From: a virus
DNA length: 50,973 nucleotides
IMG/VR virus record: IMGVR_UViG_3300042566_000667
Location: 1 to 50,973 of that record
Direction: 5' to 3' (one strand)
A program made the position numbers and the translations under genes. The notes below the pieces were generated by a model. It ran no database searches, was not told the origin of the DNA, and worked only from the letters and a program-made list of their open reading frames with translations. Of the stretch, positions 21,351 through 28,468 are shown piece by piece (position 1 is the first letter of the stretch; every line of letters starts with the position of its first letter).

Positions 21351-22163
21351 TTATTCTTTATATCCCCATATGCCACGAAATTCTCGATCTTCGTGACTAA
21401 AGCCACCAGTTACAGCGTGGGCGAGTTTAAACATGTCTGGAATAAGTAGATCACCTTGCTCCCACTTATGAACCATTCTGATGTCCTCGTTGTTCCATAT
21501 TATGTCTTCTATTTTTCGAATCAATGCCTCAAACTTTAACAATGTATGCTGATCTGGAGACTCTCCGTTGTACGACACAAGTTTGACTATCATGGGCTCT
21601 GGCAATATGGTAAACCTTATAACTGGCTTATCTGTTAGCCAATGCTTAGCAATAATAGGGTATTGGTCTGCGAGTTTTGTATATTCACTAACAAAACCAT
21701 TACGCAACTGAGACTCTCTTATAACATCTGGCTCAATTATTATACTGTTAAGAAGAAACTCTTGTTCTTCCTTTGTAAGCATTTCAAAAACAACAGTTGT
21801 GTCTACAAAATATGTCTTTCCATTGTTGTTATCTGTCTTAAAGTTATACATGTTCCATGTTGAAGCAACAATTGGGTTTGTATAGTATGTGTGCTCAACA
21901 TGCCATTCTACAATGATGTCATCTGGACCAGATTTAAGTCCTGATTTACGAACGTGGTTTTCTATATACTCACTTTTATCATTAAGTAGCGACCACCCTA
22001 TTGCTTTACCCAATCTCTTTGCAAGGTCAAACTGCTCATCCTGTGTTAGGTTGGCATTTCTGAAACATATTACAGAGTCAGATATTAGTTTATCTTTGTA
22101 GTAGTGTGCGTTTTCTAATACGCTTTCAATACCAGGAAATTCTACGGGGATTACGTTTATCAT
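21351..22163 (-). CDS. TauD/TfdA-like Fe(II)/2-oxoglutarate oxygenase
   Basis: 270 residues. DSVICFRNANLTQDEQFDLAKRLG (split across 29-53) is the classic N-terminal block of TauD/clavaminate-synthase proteins; EWHVEHTYY (about 85-93) would supply the first iron His and an acidic ligand as HxE rather than the usual HxD; LAHAVTGGF...EFRGIWGY at the end supplies the distal His and Arg. These enzymes hydroxylate small molecules using Fe(II), oxygen and 2-oxoglutarate. Substrate unknown. Preceded by a zinc-ribbon gene by ATGA overlap. Confidence 0.75.
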   Translation of the reverse strand: MINVIPVEFPGIESVLENAHYYKDKLISDSVICFRNANLTQDEQFDLAKRLGKAIGWSLLNDKSEYIENHVRKSGLKSGPDDIIVEWHVEHTYYTNPIVASTWNMYNFKTDNNNGKTYFVDTTVVFEMLTKEEQEFLLNSIIIEPDVIRESQLRNGFVSEYTKLADQYPIIAKHWLTDKPVIRFTILPEPMIVKLVSYNGESPDQHTLLKFEALIRKIEDIIWNNEDIRMVHKWEQGDLLIPDMFKLAHAVTGGFSHEDREFRGIWGYKE

Positions 22164-22495
22164 TCTTTTTCTTCCGCTTTCTTTTTATGCCATTCCATTG
22201 CTTCTCCACCGAATAGATGTGGGTTATCTGGGTCCCATGCTTCGGATGCTAAATGTGCAACAAACTTACCACATGGGCATAGTCCTGGAGCGCATTGACA
22301 GGTCGCACTGGGATCATTAAAGTCTATTTTCTTTTTGCCAGCAGGATCTGTTGGGTGTGGAATACTATTTTTATTTTCTTCTGTTATTAATACAAGGATT
22401 GTATTAACATTACACAGATTACACTTAGGCTGTCCATCATACATATCTGGGGTAATATTATTGCCACACTTCATACATCTATATGTAAGTTCCAT
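22160..22495 (-). CDS. Cys-rich zinc protein paired with the oxygenase
   Basis: 111 residues. CMKCGNN and CNLCNV near the N-terminus form a zinc ribbon; the central CQCAPGLCPCGKF adds a second cysteine cluster. GAAAGGCAG lies upstream of the ATG. Its stop overlaps the start of the oxygenase, so the two are made together and could form a complex. Confidence 0.65.
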   Translation of the reverse strand: MELTYRCMKCGNNITPDMYDGQPKCNLCNVNTILVLITEENKNSIPHPTDPAGKKKIDFNDPSATCQCAPGLCPCGKFVAHLASEAWDPDNPHLFGGEAMEWHKKKAEEKE

Positions 22496-22560
22496 AGTTT
22501 TACTGCCTTTCTAAACAATACTATCAATTGTATCATTGATTTGCCATACCTTAAGTATGA

Positions 22561-22572
22561 TATAATCGGTAT
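22561..22572 (+). promoter_or_regulatory. Leaderless -10 element
   Basis: TATAAT (22561-22566), CGGTAT, ATG at 22573. A -35 is weak. Confidence 0.6.
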
Positions 22573-22698
22573 ATGAATAAATCTAAGTGCTTTTTTTGCT
22601 CTAAAGACGCAACACATTATGATATTGTCGTAGATCACTCCGACTATGTTGTTGCAGATGTCTGCTTAGATCATTTATCTATGGGTCTTGTATCTTAA
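22573..22698 (+). CDS. 41-residue zinc-finger-like peptide
   Basis: CFFCSKDATHY near the start and VCLDHLSMG near the end give a probable CxxC/CxxH site. Couples by TAATG to the next gene. Confidence 0.55.
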   Translation: MNKSKCFFCSKDATHYDIVVDHSDYVVADVCLDHLSMGLVS

Positions 22699-22937
22699 TG
22701 AATAGAAGAATACTTAAAGATGGTTCTGAGGTTGACTCTTTTGACAAGCCAGTTGATTTAATTATTCATACTAAAGCCCCTGGAAAATGGAAACTTACTG
22801 ATTTAGAAACAGGCGAAGAATATCTTGGCTCTGAGATAAGCACTGATTTTGCAGAGGTACTAAGAGAAAAAGTTAACATTAATAAAATAGGCACTTGGGT
22901 AAAAACCAAGTGGAAACAAAAGCCAGTAGTTGACTAA
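22698..22937 (+). CDS. 79-residue hypothetical protein
   Basis: Begins MNRRILKDGSEVDSFDKP; GKWKLTDLETGEEYLGS resembles the motif GKWRFLDLELGVYSSD of the gene at 21107, so the two may share a small beta fold. The stop region contains the -35 of the next promoter. Confidence 0.6.
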   Translation: MNRRILKDGSEVDSFDKPVDLIIHTKAPGKWKLTDLETGEEYLGSEISTDFAEVLREKVNINKIGTWVKTKWKQKPVVD

Positions 22938-22964
22938 ACCCTTACTTTAAGGTATACTGAATAT
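22930..22964 (+). promoter_or_regulatory. Class B leaderless promoter TTGACT-17-TATACT
   Basis: Hexamers at 22930-22935 and 22953-22958, followed by GAATAT and the ATG at 22965. The -35 overlaps the last codons of the upstream gene. Confidence 0.75.
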
Positions 22965-23249
22965 ATGGAACAATGGATGAACGACTATGCCTCATACATA
23001 CTTGTATTGAGTGGTGCTGCTGCCATGTTTACCATTGGTCGTAAAAAACGATGGGGATGGCTCTGGTTTATATTTAATGAGTTTATGTGGACAGCCTATG
23101 CTCTAATTACAAAGCAGTATGGCTTTATCCTTGGTGCTATCCTATATGGTGTAGTTGGAGTTAAGTCATACATTAGATGGAAAGACTTATCATTAGACAA
23201 ACATTCATGGAATAATTTCTTAAGATTGGTATGGTCACGCAATGATTAA
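22965..23249 (+). CDS. Membrane protein, PnuC-like C-terminal half
   Basis: 94 residues with about three hydrophobic spans (9-25, 31-48, 52-68). FILGAILYGVVGVKSYIRW resembles the end of PnuC-type nicotinamide-nucleotide transporters, but the protein is much shorter than PnuC, so it may be a small relative or another phage membrane protein. Confidence 0.55.
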   Translation: MEQWMNDYASYILVLSGAAAMFTIGRKKRWGWLWFIFNEFMWTAYALITKQYGFILGAILYGVVGVKSYIRWKDLSLDKHSWNNFLRLVWSRND

Positions 23250-23448
23250 CATGGAAATTCCAGATCCTTTTCAAACCTTTGTAGCCAAGAAGTATGCTAA
23301 CGCTAAAGGCTATGTTCATGACTTCTTTACTGGGGAATGGTCTTATAAGTGTAGTGCTTGTAAGGATGATCTTTATGCTCCATCCCGCAAAATTATGACA
23401 AAGATTAGACTGTTTCATACAAGAAATGAGTGCTTAGGTGGATACTGA
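23242..23448 (+). CDS. 68-residue protein with CxxC
   Basis: Begins MINMEIPDPFQTFVAKKY; YKCSACKDDLY is a zinc-ribbon half and H...C follows near the end. Overlaps the preceding stop. No family recognised. Confidence 0.55.
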   Translation: MINMEIPDPFQTFVAKKYANAKGYVHDFFTGEWSYKCSACKDDLYAPSRKIMTKIRLFHTRNECLGGY

Positions 23449-23536
23449 ACAAGAGTTTGACTTAGAGTTTACTGTTGAAGAAATGATTAATCTTTATGGT
23501 ATTAATAGCCTTGAAGATTTAGATAGGATTGACTAA
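23438..23536 (+). CDS. 32-residue acidic peptide (paralogue of the next)
   Basis: GTG start; reads VDTEQEFDLEFTVEEMINLY. The N-terminus DTEQEFDLE is nearly the same as DTEEEFNLE of the next gene, suggesting tandem duplication. TAATG at the end. Confidence 0.45.
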   Translation: MDTEQEFDLEFTVEEMINLYGINSLEDLDRID

Positions 23537-23646
23537 TGGATACTGAAGAAGAGTTTAATTTAGAAGACATTACGAACGCTATAGTTAATCAGGCTAAGTC
23601 TGAGGTTAAGTCTAAGTTTGGCAATAAGAAACGGCATAGACAATGA
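23536..23646 (+). CDS. 36-residue peptide with acidic start and basic end
   Basis: Begins MDTEEEFNLEDITNAIV and ends GNKKRHRQ. Coupled by TAATG and ATGA overlaps to both neighbours. Confidence 0.45.
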   Translation: MDTEEEFNLEDITNAIVNQAKSEVKSKFGNKKRHRQ

Positions 23647-23744
23647 CCTGTCCTACATGTAAAATGGACAAAGAAAACATTGAGTACTGGGATACTCATC
23701 AAACTATGAGCGATTACAAGGTGTGGTGTGCCAAAAGAGCCTAA
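23643..23744 (+). CDS. 33-residue zinc-knuckle peptide
   Basis: Begins MTCPTCKMDKENIEYWD and ends VWCAKRA. ATGA start overlap. The following gene starts inside it in another frame. Confidence 0.45.
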   Translation: MTCPTCKMDKENIEYWDTHQTMSDYKVWCAKRA

Positions 23745-23844
23745 GATTACGAAGATGGACTGGAGAGCCTTGGGTTACTGGCCTGTCTATAAGGATGGAA
23801 AGAAAGTATGGGAAAAAGATGATAACAAAACATCAAAAGACTAA
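23728..23844 (+). CDS. 38-residue basic peptide
   Basis: GTG start at 23728; reads VPKEPKITKMDWRALGYWPV and continues KDGKKVWEKDD. An ATG nine codons in is an alternative. It overlaps genes at both ends, so it is less certain. Confidence 0.4.
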   Translation: MPKEPKITKMDWRALGYWPVYKDGKKVWEKDDNKTSKD

Positions 23845-24028
23845 AATAATTCCTCTTAGAATTATTGGTAATATCTGTGGTGGCTTTGCTGGTAACCATT
23901 TATTTAAGTCTATGTGTCTTGATGAAGACGGAGACTATGGTTGGCGTTATAAATACCACGGAAAAATGTGGGTTATTCTAAACAAACCATACACTTGGTG
24001 GGGAACGTACTATATTTTAGAAAGATAG
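23819..24028 (+). CDS. 69-residue basic protein
   Basis: Begins MITKHQKTKIIPLRIIGN; Trp/Tyr-rich second half (YGWRYKYHGKMWVILN). The start at 23819 is chosen because the longer frame would run through two other genes. Lies just before tRNA-Glu. Confidence 0.5.
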   Translation: MITKHQKTKIIPLRIIGNICGGFAGNHLFKSMCLDEDGDYGWRYKYHGKMWVILNKPYTWWGTYYILER

Positions 24029-24034
24029 TGTATT

Positions 24035-24106
24035 GGCTCCATCGTCTATCGGTTAGGACAACGCCCTTTCACGGCGTAAAGACGGGTTCGATTCCCGTTG
24101 GGGCTA
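24035..24106 (+). tRNA. tRNA-Glu (anticodon TTC)
   Basis: Acceptor GGCTCCA pairs with TGGGGCT, anticodon stem CGCC/GGCG holds CTTTCAC, T-arm ACGGG-TTCGATT-CCCGT. Confidence 0.9.
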
Positions 24107-24129
24107 CAAAGTTATGGTATCATTTAGAT

Positions 24130-24813
24130 ATGGAAAAAACATATTTAGATGAAGCAAAAAAGGTTTGGATCATAGAAGACTTTCTAACAGAAGAAGAGTT
24201 GGCTTGGTTTAAAACTCAAACAGATGACATAAATGGATGGTATCCAACCATGAGGTCTCCATACAGAAACATACTAAACAAATTTTTAAATATTGTTCCT
24301 AAGTATAATGCCGATGGTAATATAGAATTTCCTAATGAGGCCTCACAAGTAATAGATCTTCCAATATTCTCAAAGCCAGGTGGTGTATGGGATAGGCTTG
24401 ACTCTGTTTTGCCAGCAGGATATAAAAGGCATGCAACGCTTCAGACATTTAAGTATATGACAGATGAAGAGATTGTTGAAAATGTAAATAATGATCTAAT
24501 GAATGAGTATGGTGTTGATAGAAGTGAAATTGATTTTTCAATGTACTGGCACCAAGATCCAGGTATTGAGCATAACATCTTGGCATCTTTTAGTCTTTAT
24601 TTAAACGATGACTTTGATGGTGGAGAACTTGAATTTAAGAACCTTCCAATTAAGGTTAAGCCAAAGGCTGGTATGCTGGCGGTAATTCCTGGAGGAGAAA
24701 AGTATATGCATAGAGTAAACAAGGTTCTTGGACCAAATTCAAGGCACACATTATATGGAAACTCTTTTGTTAACCCAGATTTAGCCCCAGTAAGCACAGC
24801 AGATGACTGCTAA
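24130..24813 (+). CDS. Prolyl-4-hydroxylase-like Fe(II)/2-oxoglutarate oxygenase
   Basis: 227 residues. YWHQDPG (about 138-144) gives the HxD iron ligands; ELEFKNLPIKVKPKAGMLAVIPGGEKYMHRV (split, 170-200) gives the distal His, and SRHTLYGNSF the 2-oxoglutarate-binding Arg. This is the 2OG-FeII_Oxy fold found in many phages, possibly hydroxylating proteins or nucleotides. TATCAT is six bases before the ATG (24118-24123), only 12 bases after tRNA-Glu. A frame reaching back through the tRNA is rejected. Confidence 0.8.
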   Translation: MEKTYLDEAKKVWIIEDFLTEEELAWFKTQTDDINGWYPTMRSPYRNILNKFLNIVPKYNADGNIEFPNEASQVIDLPIFSKPGGVWDRLDSVLPAGYKRHATLQTFKYMTDEEIVENVNNDLMNEYGVDRSEIDFSMYWHQDPGIEHNILASFSLYLNDDFDGGELEFKNLPIKVKPKAGMLAVIPGGEKYMHRVNKVLGPNSRHTLYGNSFVNPDLAPVSTADDC

Positions 24814-24845
24814 TCCTAAAATAAAAAAGGTGCTATAATAACAAT

Positions 24846-25634
24846 ATGAAATCTATCTATGACATCGAACTGGAATCTGCCGAAGGCACTCCAAATTTTC
24901 TTGAACAATTTAAAGGCAAAGCAGTTTTGCTCATCAACACTACAGTAGGCTGTGGTAACGCTGGTCAAATGGAATCTATTCAGTGGATTCAAGAAGATCT
25001 GGCAGGAGAAGATTTTACTGTTGTAGCAATTCCTACTAACGATTTTTGTGGTCCAAGCATTACAAAGGGTAAGTGGTCACAAGGTATTACATGTGGCATG
25101 GACTCTAAGTTGTATGGAGAAGATGTTTATGGAGTTACATTCCCATTCTCAGAAATGATTACATCTAATCCCGCAGATATTCCATTGGAAGCCCCATGGC
25201 TTGGCAAAGGTCCAGGACTTAACGGAAACGGTCAGCCTTTTGGAGAAAGACACGAATTGTATTTAGAAATATCTGAACAGATTAAGGCTTTGCAAGAAGA
25301 TAAGAGAGCAAAGGGATTAACTGAAAAGACAGACTATGAATCAAGATACCTAAATGAGCACAACGGTGGTATCATGATGAACGCTAACTTTGAAAAGTAT
25401 TTAATTGACAAAGATGGCTATGTCGCTAAGCACTACCCTGCTACAACATTGAACTGGGACGTAGAGCGTACTTTAAAGGAAGATCTTATTGCACAAGGTG
25501 CAGACCCAAAGATGGGACCAGATAGGTCAGAATACATATTCAATGAAGAGAATGCAGTTATTCGTGATCATATTGAACGGCTTATGGCTGGTGAAAGATC
25601 ACGCATCAATCCTAACCTTGTTTTATCTAACTAA
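24846..25634 (+). CDS. Divergent glutathione-peroxidase-like thioredoxin-fold protein
   Basis: 262 residues, longer than usual because of an insert of about 90 residues in the middle. LLINTTVGCGNAGQ (28-41) aligns with the peroxidatic Cys motif NxASxCG of glutathione peroxidases, and MMNANFEKYLIDKDG with GWNFEKFLV. The catalytic Gln (here PTNDFCGP) and Trp are replaced, so normal peroxidase chemistry is doubtful. TATAAT is six bases before the ATG. It stands in tandem with an intact homologue. Confidence 0.7.
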   Translation: MKSIYDIELESAEGTPNFLEQFKGKAVLLINTTVGCGNAGQMESIQWIQEDLAGEDFTVVAIPTNDFCGPSITKGKWSQGITCGMDSKLYGEDVYGVTFPFSEMITSNPADIPLEAPWLGKGPGLNGNGQPFGERHELYLEISEQIKALQEDKRAKGLTEKTDYESRYLNEHNGGIMMNANFEKYLIDKDGYVAKHYPATTLNWDVERTLKEDLIAQGADPKMGPDRSEYIFNEENAVIRDHIERLMAGERSRINPNLVLSN

Positions 25635-25652
25635 CAGAAAGAAGAAACTCGT

Positions 25653-26081
25653 ATGAGTATATATGATTTGTCATTTACTGACAATAATGGTAATGAAATA
25701 AAACTAGATAGTTTTAAGGGTAAGAATATTTTAATAGTAAACACAGCAAGTCATTGTGGTTATACTAAACAATATTCTGAACTACAAAAAATTCAAAGCA
25801 ATTCATTAGTTGTGATTGGTTTCCCATGTAATCAGTTTGGCAACCAAGAGCCAGGAACAACAGAAGAAATTAAGACATTCTGTACAAATGTGTATGGAAT
25901 AACGTTTCCTATCTCTCAAAAGGTAGAAGTCAATGGTCCTAATGCCCATCCAATATATAAGTATTTAAAGGAAAGTTCTGGCGTTACAAATATTGGCTGG
26001 AACTTTGAAAAATTTTTAGTATCCCCTGATGGATCAATTACTCATTATCCTAGTTCTCAGCAAGTTTCAGACATTGTTTGA
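25653..26081 (+). CDS. Glutathione peroxidase family protein (Cys type)
   Basis: 142 residues. The catalytic set is complete: Cys35 in NTASHCGY, Gln61 in FPCNQFGNQEPG, Trp116-Asn117 in IGWNFEKFLV. Bacterial Cys-type members reduce hydroperoxides with thioredoxin. The protein is slightly shorter than the usual 155-165 residues. AGAAAGAAG precedes the ATG; likely co-transcribed with the upstream relative. It could protect infected cells from oxidative stress. Confidence 0.85.
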   Translation: MSIYDLSFTDNNGNEIKLDSFKGKNILIVNTASHCGYTKQYSELQKIQSNSLVVIGFPCNQFGNQEPGTTEEIKTFCTNVYGITFPISQKVEVNGPNAHPIYKYLKESSGVTNIGWNFEKFLVSPDGSITHYPSSQQVSDIV

Positions 26082-26112
26082 CAACTACTTGCTCTTAGGG
26101 TATACTTAAATT
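26078..26112 (+). promoter_or_regulatory. Class B leaderless promoter TTGACA-17-TATACT
   Basis: TTGACA at 26078-26083 contains the TGA stop of the peroxidase gene; TATACT at 26101-26106, TAAATT, then ATG. Confidence 0.8.
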
Positions 26113-26274
26113 ATGAGTATAGATGATATGAGTTTAAGAGAAGAAATAGCAAGGGCCATTGAGTCTTTGCCAATTGAGGAATCAGTAACTAACGCAATTG
26201 GTATGCGTATTCTTGCTGCAAAGGTGGCAAGAGGAGATAATAATATGTTTGAAAGACAAGTAGATTTTGAATGA
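26113..26274 (+). CDS. 53-residue helical protein
   Basis: Begins MSIDDMSLREEIARAIES; two predicted helices, no motif. Its stop overlaps the next start (ATGA). Confidence 0.55.
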   Translation: MSIDDMSLREEIARAIESLPIEESVTNAIGMRILAAKVARGDNNMFERQVDFE

Positions 26275-26372
26275 TTAATATACTGTTTTTAATTCCTGCA
26301 ATTATTGTGGGGTTTACTTTAGGCTTTGTAGCATGTTATTTTAGAATGACTTATAATGTTAATCAAGGTTGA
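26271..26372 (+). CDS. 33-residue membrane peptide
   Basis: Begins MINILFLIPAIIVGFTLGF, a single membrane span with a short polar tail. Overlaps the HAD-phosphatase start by 17 bases. Confidence 0.5.
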   Translation: MINILFLIPAIIVGFTLGFVACYFRMTYNVNQG

Positions 26373-26823
26373 TATAAGGCCAACTGCCTACATATTTGAC
26401 GTTGATGGGACATTGGCTAATGTAGATCCCTACCTGCACCTTGTTCGTGGCCCTAATAGGGACTACAACGCCTTTCATGAGGCCTCTATAGATGCCCTGC
26501 CAAACTTGGATGTAGTTGAAATGTTAAATAATGCTGTTGCAGATCGCCACTCAATACTGGTTGTAACATCCCGTAAAGAAAAATATCGTGGACTAACCTC
26601 TATGTGGCTTGCCAAAAATAATATTAGATCTCATGGCCTATTTATGAGATCAGACGATGATAACAGACCAGACTATGAAGCGAAGAAAGATATGCTTGAT
26701 AAGATAAGTAGCCTTTGGAATGTTGTCCATGCTGTTGATGATAACCCAAACGTAATAAAGTTATGGGAAGATCATGATATCCCTACAACAAAGATTGGCT
26801 CTTGGGATGGAAACAAGTCTTGA
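26356..26823 (+). CDS. HAD-family phosphatase, Pnkp 3'-phosphatase-like
   Basis: 155 residues. YIFDVDGTLANVDPY (13-27) is HAD motif I, LVVTSRKEKYR (about 74-84) motif II, and VVHAVDDNPNVIKLWED (about 133-149) motif IV. The order and spacing match the phosphatase domain of T4 polynucleotide kinase, which removes 3'-phosphates from nucleic acid, here without the kinase domain. With several tRNA genes nearby a role in RNA repair is conceivable. Confidence 0.75.
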   Translation: MLIKVDIRPTAYIFDVDGTLANVDPYLHLVRGPNRDYNAFHEASIDALPNLDVVEMLNNAVADRHSILVVTSRKEKYRGLTSMWLAKNNIRSHGLFMRSDDDNRPDYEAKKDMLDKISSLWNVVHAVDDNPNVIKLWEDHDIPTTKIGSWDGNKS

Positions 26824-26854
26824 CAAGTAATATTCGGTATGATATGATTAATAC
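26820..26854 (+). promoter_or_regulatory. Class B leaderless promoter TTGACA-17-TATGAT
   Basis: TTGACA 26820-26825 overlaps the TGA stop of the HAD gene; TATGAT 26843-26848; TAATAC; ATG at 26855. Confidence 0.8.
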
Positions 26855-26992
26855 ATGAGCAAACAAATTAAAAGGATCTATAAGTGCGAAGAGTGCAAGA
26901 CCACTATAACTATCTCAACTAAGGTTCATGAACTTCCAGAGTCAATTATCTGTCCTTGTGACAGTGTAGCAGAAAATCAAGGTGCAAAGTGA
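26855..26992 (+). CDS. 45-residue zinc-ribbon peptide
   Basis: YKCEECKTTITIS and ICPCDSVA form a compact zinc ribbon resembling FmdB-type proteins. Overlaps the next start (GTGA). Confidence 0.55.
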   Translation: MSKQIKRIYKCEECKTTITISTKVHELPESIICPCDSVAENQGAK

Positions 26993-27150
26993 AAAAATCA
27001 AACGACAAGGTATCTCAGCATAAGATTAAGAGAGCAGCAAAAAATAAGAAAAGAATACAGGATAAACCTTATCTTTCAAAGTTTGAACGCAGACAAATTG
27101 AGATCAGAAAACGAATACTTCTTGGTTTAGAAAATTCATTACCTAAGTAG
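26989..27150 (+). CDS. 53-residue very basic protein
   Basis: GTG start in a GTGA overlap; reads VKKSNDKVSQHKIKRAAKNK with further Arg/Lys-rich helices. Probably nucleic-acid binding. Confidence 0.5.
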   Translation: MKKSNDKVSQHKIKRAAKNKKRIQDKPYLSKFERRQIEIRKRILLGLENSLPK

Positions 27151-27164
27151 AACTGGAGACAATC

Positions 27165-27308
27165 GTGATTGATTACGACAAGTTAAATAAAATTCCAGAA
27201 GAAATAAAACTTTATATAATTAAAGAGCACGTAAAAAAACAGTTCTACTGGACTGTTGCTTTTTTATCTTTTTTGGTTGGAACATTCTTTGGATTACTAA
27301 TTAAATAA
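27165..27308 (+). CDS. 47-residue membrane protein
   Basis: GTG start with CTGGAGA upstream. Begins VIDYDKLNKIPEEIKLY and ends in one hydrophobic span (FLSFLVGTFFGLLIK). Function unknown. Confidence 0.5.
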   Translation: MIDYDKLNKIPEEIKLYIIKEHVKKQFYWTVAFLSFLVGTFFGLLIK

Positions 27309-27314
27309 GGACTA

Positions 27315-27389
27315 GCACCAGTAGCCAAGTTGGTTAAGGCACCGAACTCATAATTCGGCTATTCGTAGGTTCAAGTCCTACCTGGTGTA
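27315..27389 (+). tRNA. tRNA with anticodon CAT (Met or Ile2)
   Basis: Acceptor GCACCAG pairs with CTGGTGT, stem CCGAA/TTCGG holds CTCATAA, T-arm GTAGG-TTCAAGT-CCTAC. The first pair is G-U, not the mismatch of initiator tRNA. Elongator Met and lysidine-type Ile2 cannot be told apart here. Confidence 0.9.
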
Positions 27390-27393
27390 CTAC

Positions 27394-27477
27394 ACATCTG
27401 TAACTCAGTTGGTTAGAGTACCTGCCTTATATGCAGAGAGCCGAAGGTTCAAGTCCTTCCAGATGTACAAAGCGAGT
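27394..27477 (+). tRNA. tRNA-Ile (anticodon TAT)
   Basis: Acceptor ACATCTG pairs with CAGATGT. The anticodon loop CTTATAT in stem CTGC/GCAG gives TAT, reading the rare codon ATA. T-arm GAAGG-TTCAAGT-CCTTC. Only four bases after the previous tRNA. The variable region is somewhat long. Confidence 0.8.
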
Positions 27478-27498
27478 CTTAAGAATAGGAGTAAGTTA

Positions 27499-28266
27499 AT
27501 GGAAAACAACGTCATAAAGTTTCATTCTGCTCACCCAGCAAATAACGATAATGATATGTATAGACCAGAGCCAGTAGCAAATAATAAACCACAATGGTTT
27601 TTAGATAAAGAGAAATACTCTAAAGATGCAAATGGGAAATACTATACAGATCTTTTTAGAAATAAAGAAACTGGGATTCTTGAAGTCCACAAGATACCTT
27701 CTTGGAAATCTTGTCCTGCTATGCTGGACATTTTTAGTTCTGGTTATTACCTGTTTACTCCCACCGACATTACATTTAAAGAAAATTTAGAGATAGAGTA
27801 TGACGATAAATGGAAAAATGGTGGTGGTGGAAAGAAATTCTGCATGCCAAGAGGTTATGAACCTGAAATGCCTTATCCAGAAGGATATTCGTCTAATACT
27901 TTTGCTTGGCTTCCTAACTGGTATATGGAGGTTGACAAAAACTACACGGTTTTGCTTACTCATCCAATTAACATAAATGATCTGCCATTTAAAACAATGT
28001 CAGGGTTTATTGATGCTTCTAATATTTTAATAGGAAGTGGAAACATATCCTTTTACATAAAAGAAAATTGGACTGGCACTATCCCAGCAGGTACTCCATA
28101 TGCTCAAGTCATACCTTTTAAAAACGAATCTTGGTCTTCTGAAATAGTTAATTATAGCAATGAAGAAATTCAAGAAAATGCAAAAACCAGATTTGAAAAA
28201 TATATTGTTGGTCCAGGTTTAACAAGATATAAGCAAGATTATTGGCATAAAAAACATTACGAATAG
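27499..28266 (+). CDS. Conserved phage protein, DUF6065-like
   Basis: 255 residues. WKSCPAMLDIFSSGYYLFTP, HPININDLPFKTMSGFID and FFIKENWTGTIPAGTPYAQ-like segments resemble the DUF6065 family seen in marine phages, of unknown function; the fit is from memory and moderate. The ATG at 27499 has AGGAG at 27487-27492; a frame extending back into the tRNA is rejected. Lies between two tRNA genes. Confidence 0.6.
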   Translation: MENNVIKFHSAHPANNDNDMYRPEPVANNKPQWFLDKEKYSKDANGKYYTDLFRNKETGILEVHKIPSWKSCPAMLDIFSSGYYLFTPTDITFKENLEIEYDDKWKNGGGGKKFCMPRGYEPEMPYPEGYSSNTFAWLPNWYMEVDKNYTVLLTHPININDLPFKTMSGFIDASNILIGSGNISFYIKENWTGTIPAGTPYAQVIPFKNESWSSEIVNYSNEEIQENAKTRFEKYIVGPGLTRYKQDYWHKKHYE

Positions 28267-28276
28267 ATAGACAAAT

Positions 28277-28348
28277 ACCTCTGTAACTCAGCGGAAGAGT
28301 AGCGGACTTCTAATCCGTTTGTCGCAGGTTCGATTCCTGCCAGGGGTA
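28277..28348 (+). tRNA. tRNA-Arg (anticodon TCT)
   Basis: Acceptor ACCTCTG pairs with CAGGGGT, anticodon stem CGGA/TCCG holds CTTCTAA, T-arm GCAGG-TTCGATT-CCTGC. Reads AGA, common in this AT-rich DNA. Confidence 0.9.
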
Positions 28349-28404
28349 CATGATATAATTATATAGTGACAATATAGTTGTTATGTATATGTCGGGAAAC
28401 ATTT

Positions 28405-28428
28405 ACATAGCGTGTTGCAACACTATGT
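28405..28428. repeat. Palindrome at the meeting point of both strands' transcription
   Basis: ACATAG and CTATGT flank the perfect 10-base palindrome TGTTGCAACA. It lies between tRNA-Arg (plus) and the convergent sulfotransferase gene (minus), so it may be a bidirectional terminator or a protein-binding site. The gap 28349-28468 shows no gene. Confidence 0.5.
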
Positions 28429-28468
28429 TGTCCTTAATTTATAAGTCCTGGGTATGACTAAAACTACC

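Noticed and set aside
21274-21396. Forty-residue plus frame starting in an ATGA overlap (MRILTNSARLGHRMVY...)
   Set aside because: Its last third overlaps the convergent oxygenase gene and it contains a hairpin GCCC-GTTTA-GGGC; possible but not convincing.
23968-24129. Upstream extension of the prolyl-hydroxylase-like gene
   Set aside because: It runs through tRNA-Glu; the leaderless ATG at 24130 fits the pattern seen elsewhere.
27385-27498. Upstream extension of the DUF6065-like gene
   Set aside because: It would translate through tRNA-Ile; AGGAG and an ATG at 27499 give a better start.
28277-28468. tRNA-Arg plus palindrome as an attachment site
   Set aside because: No integrase or excisionase is recognised in the window and no duplicated tRNA end is visible.
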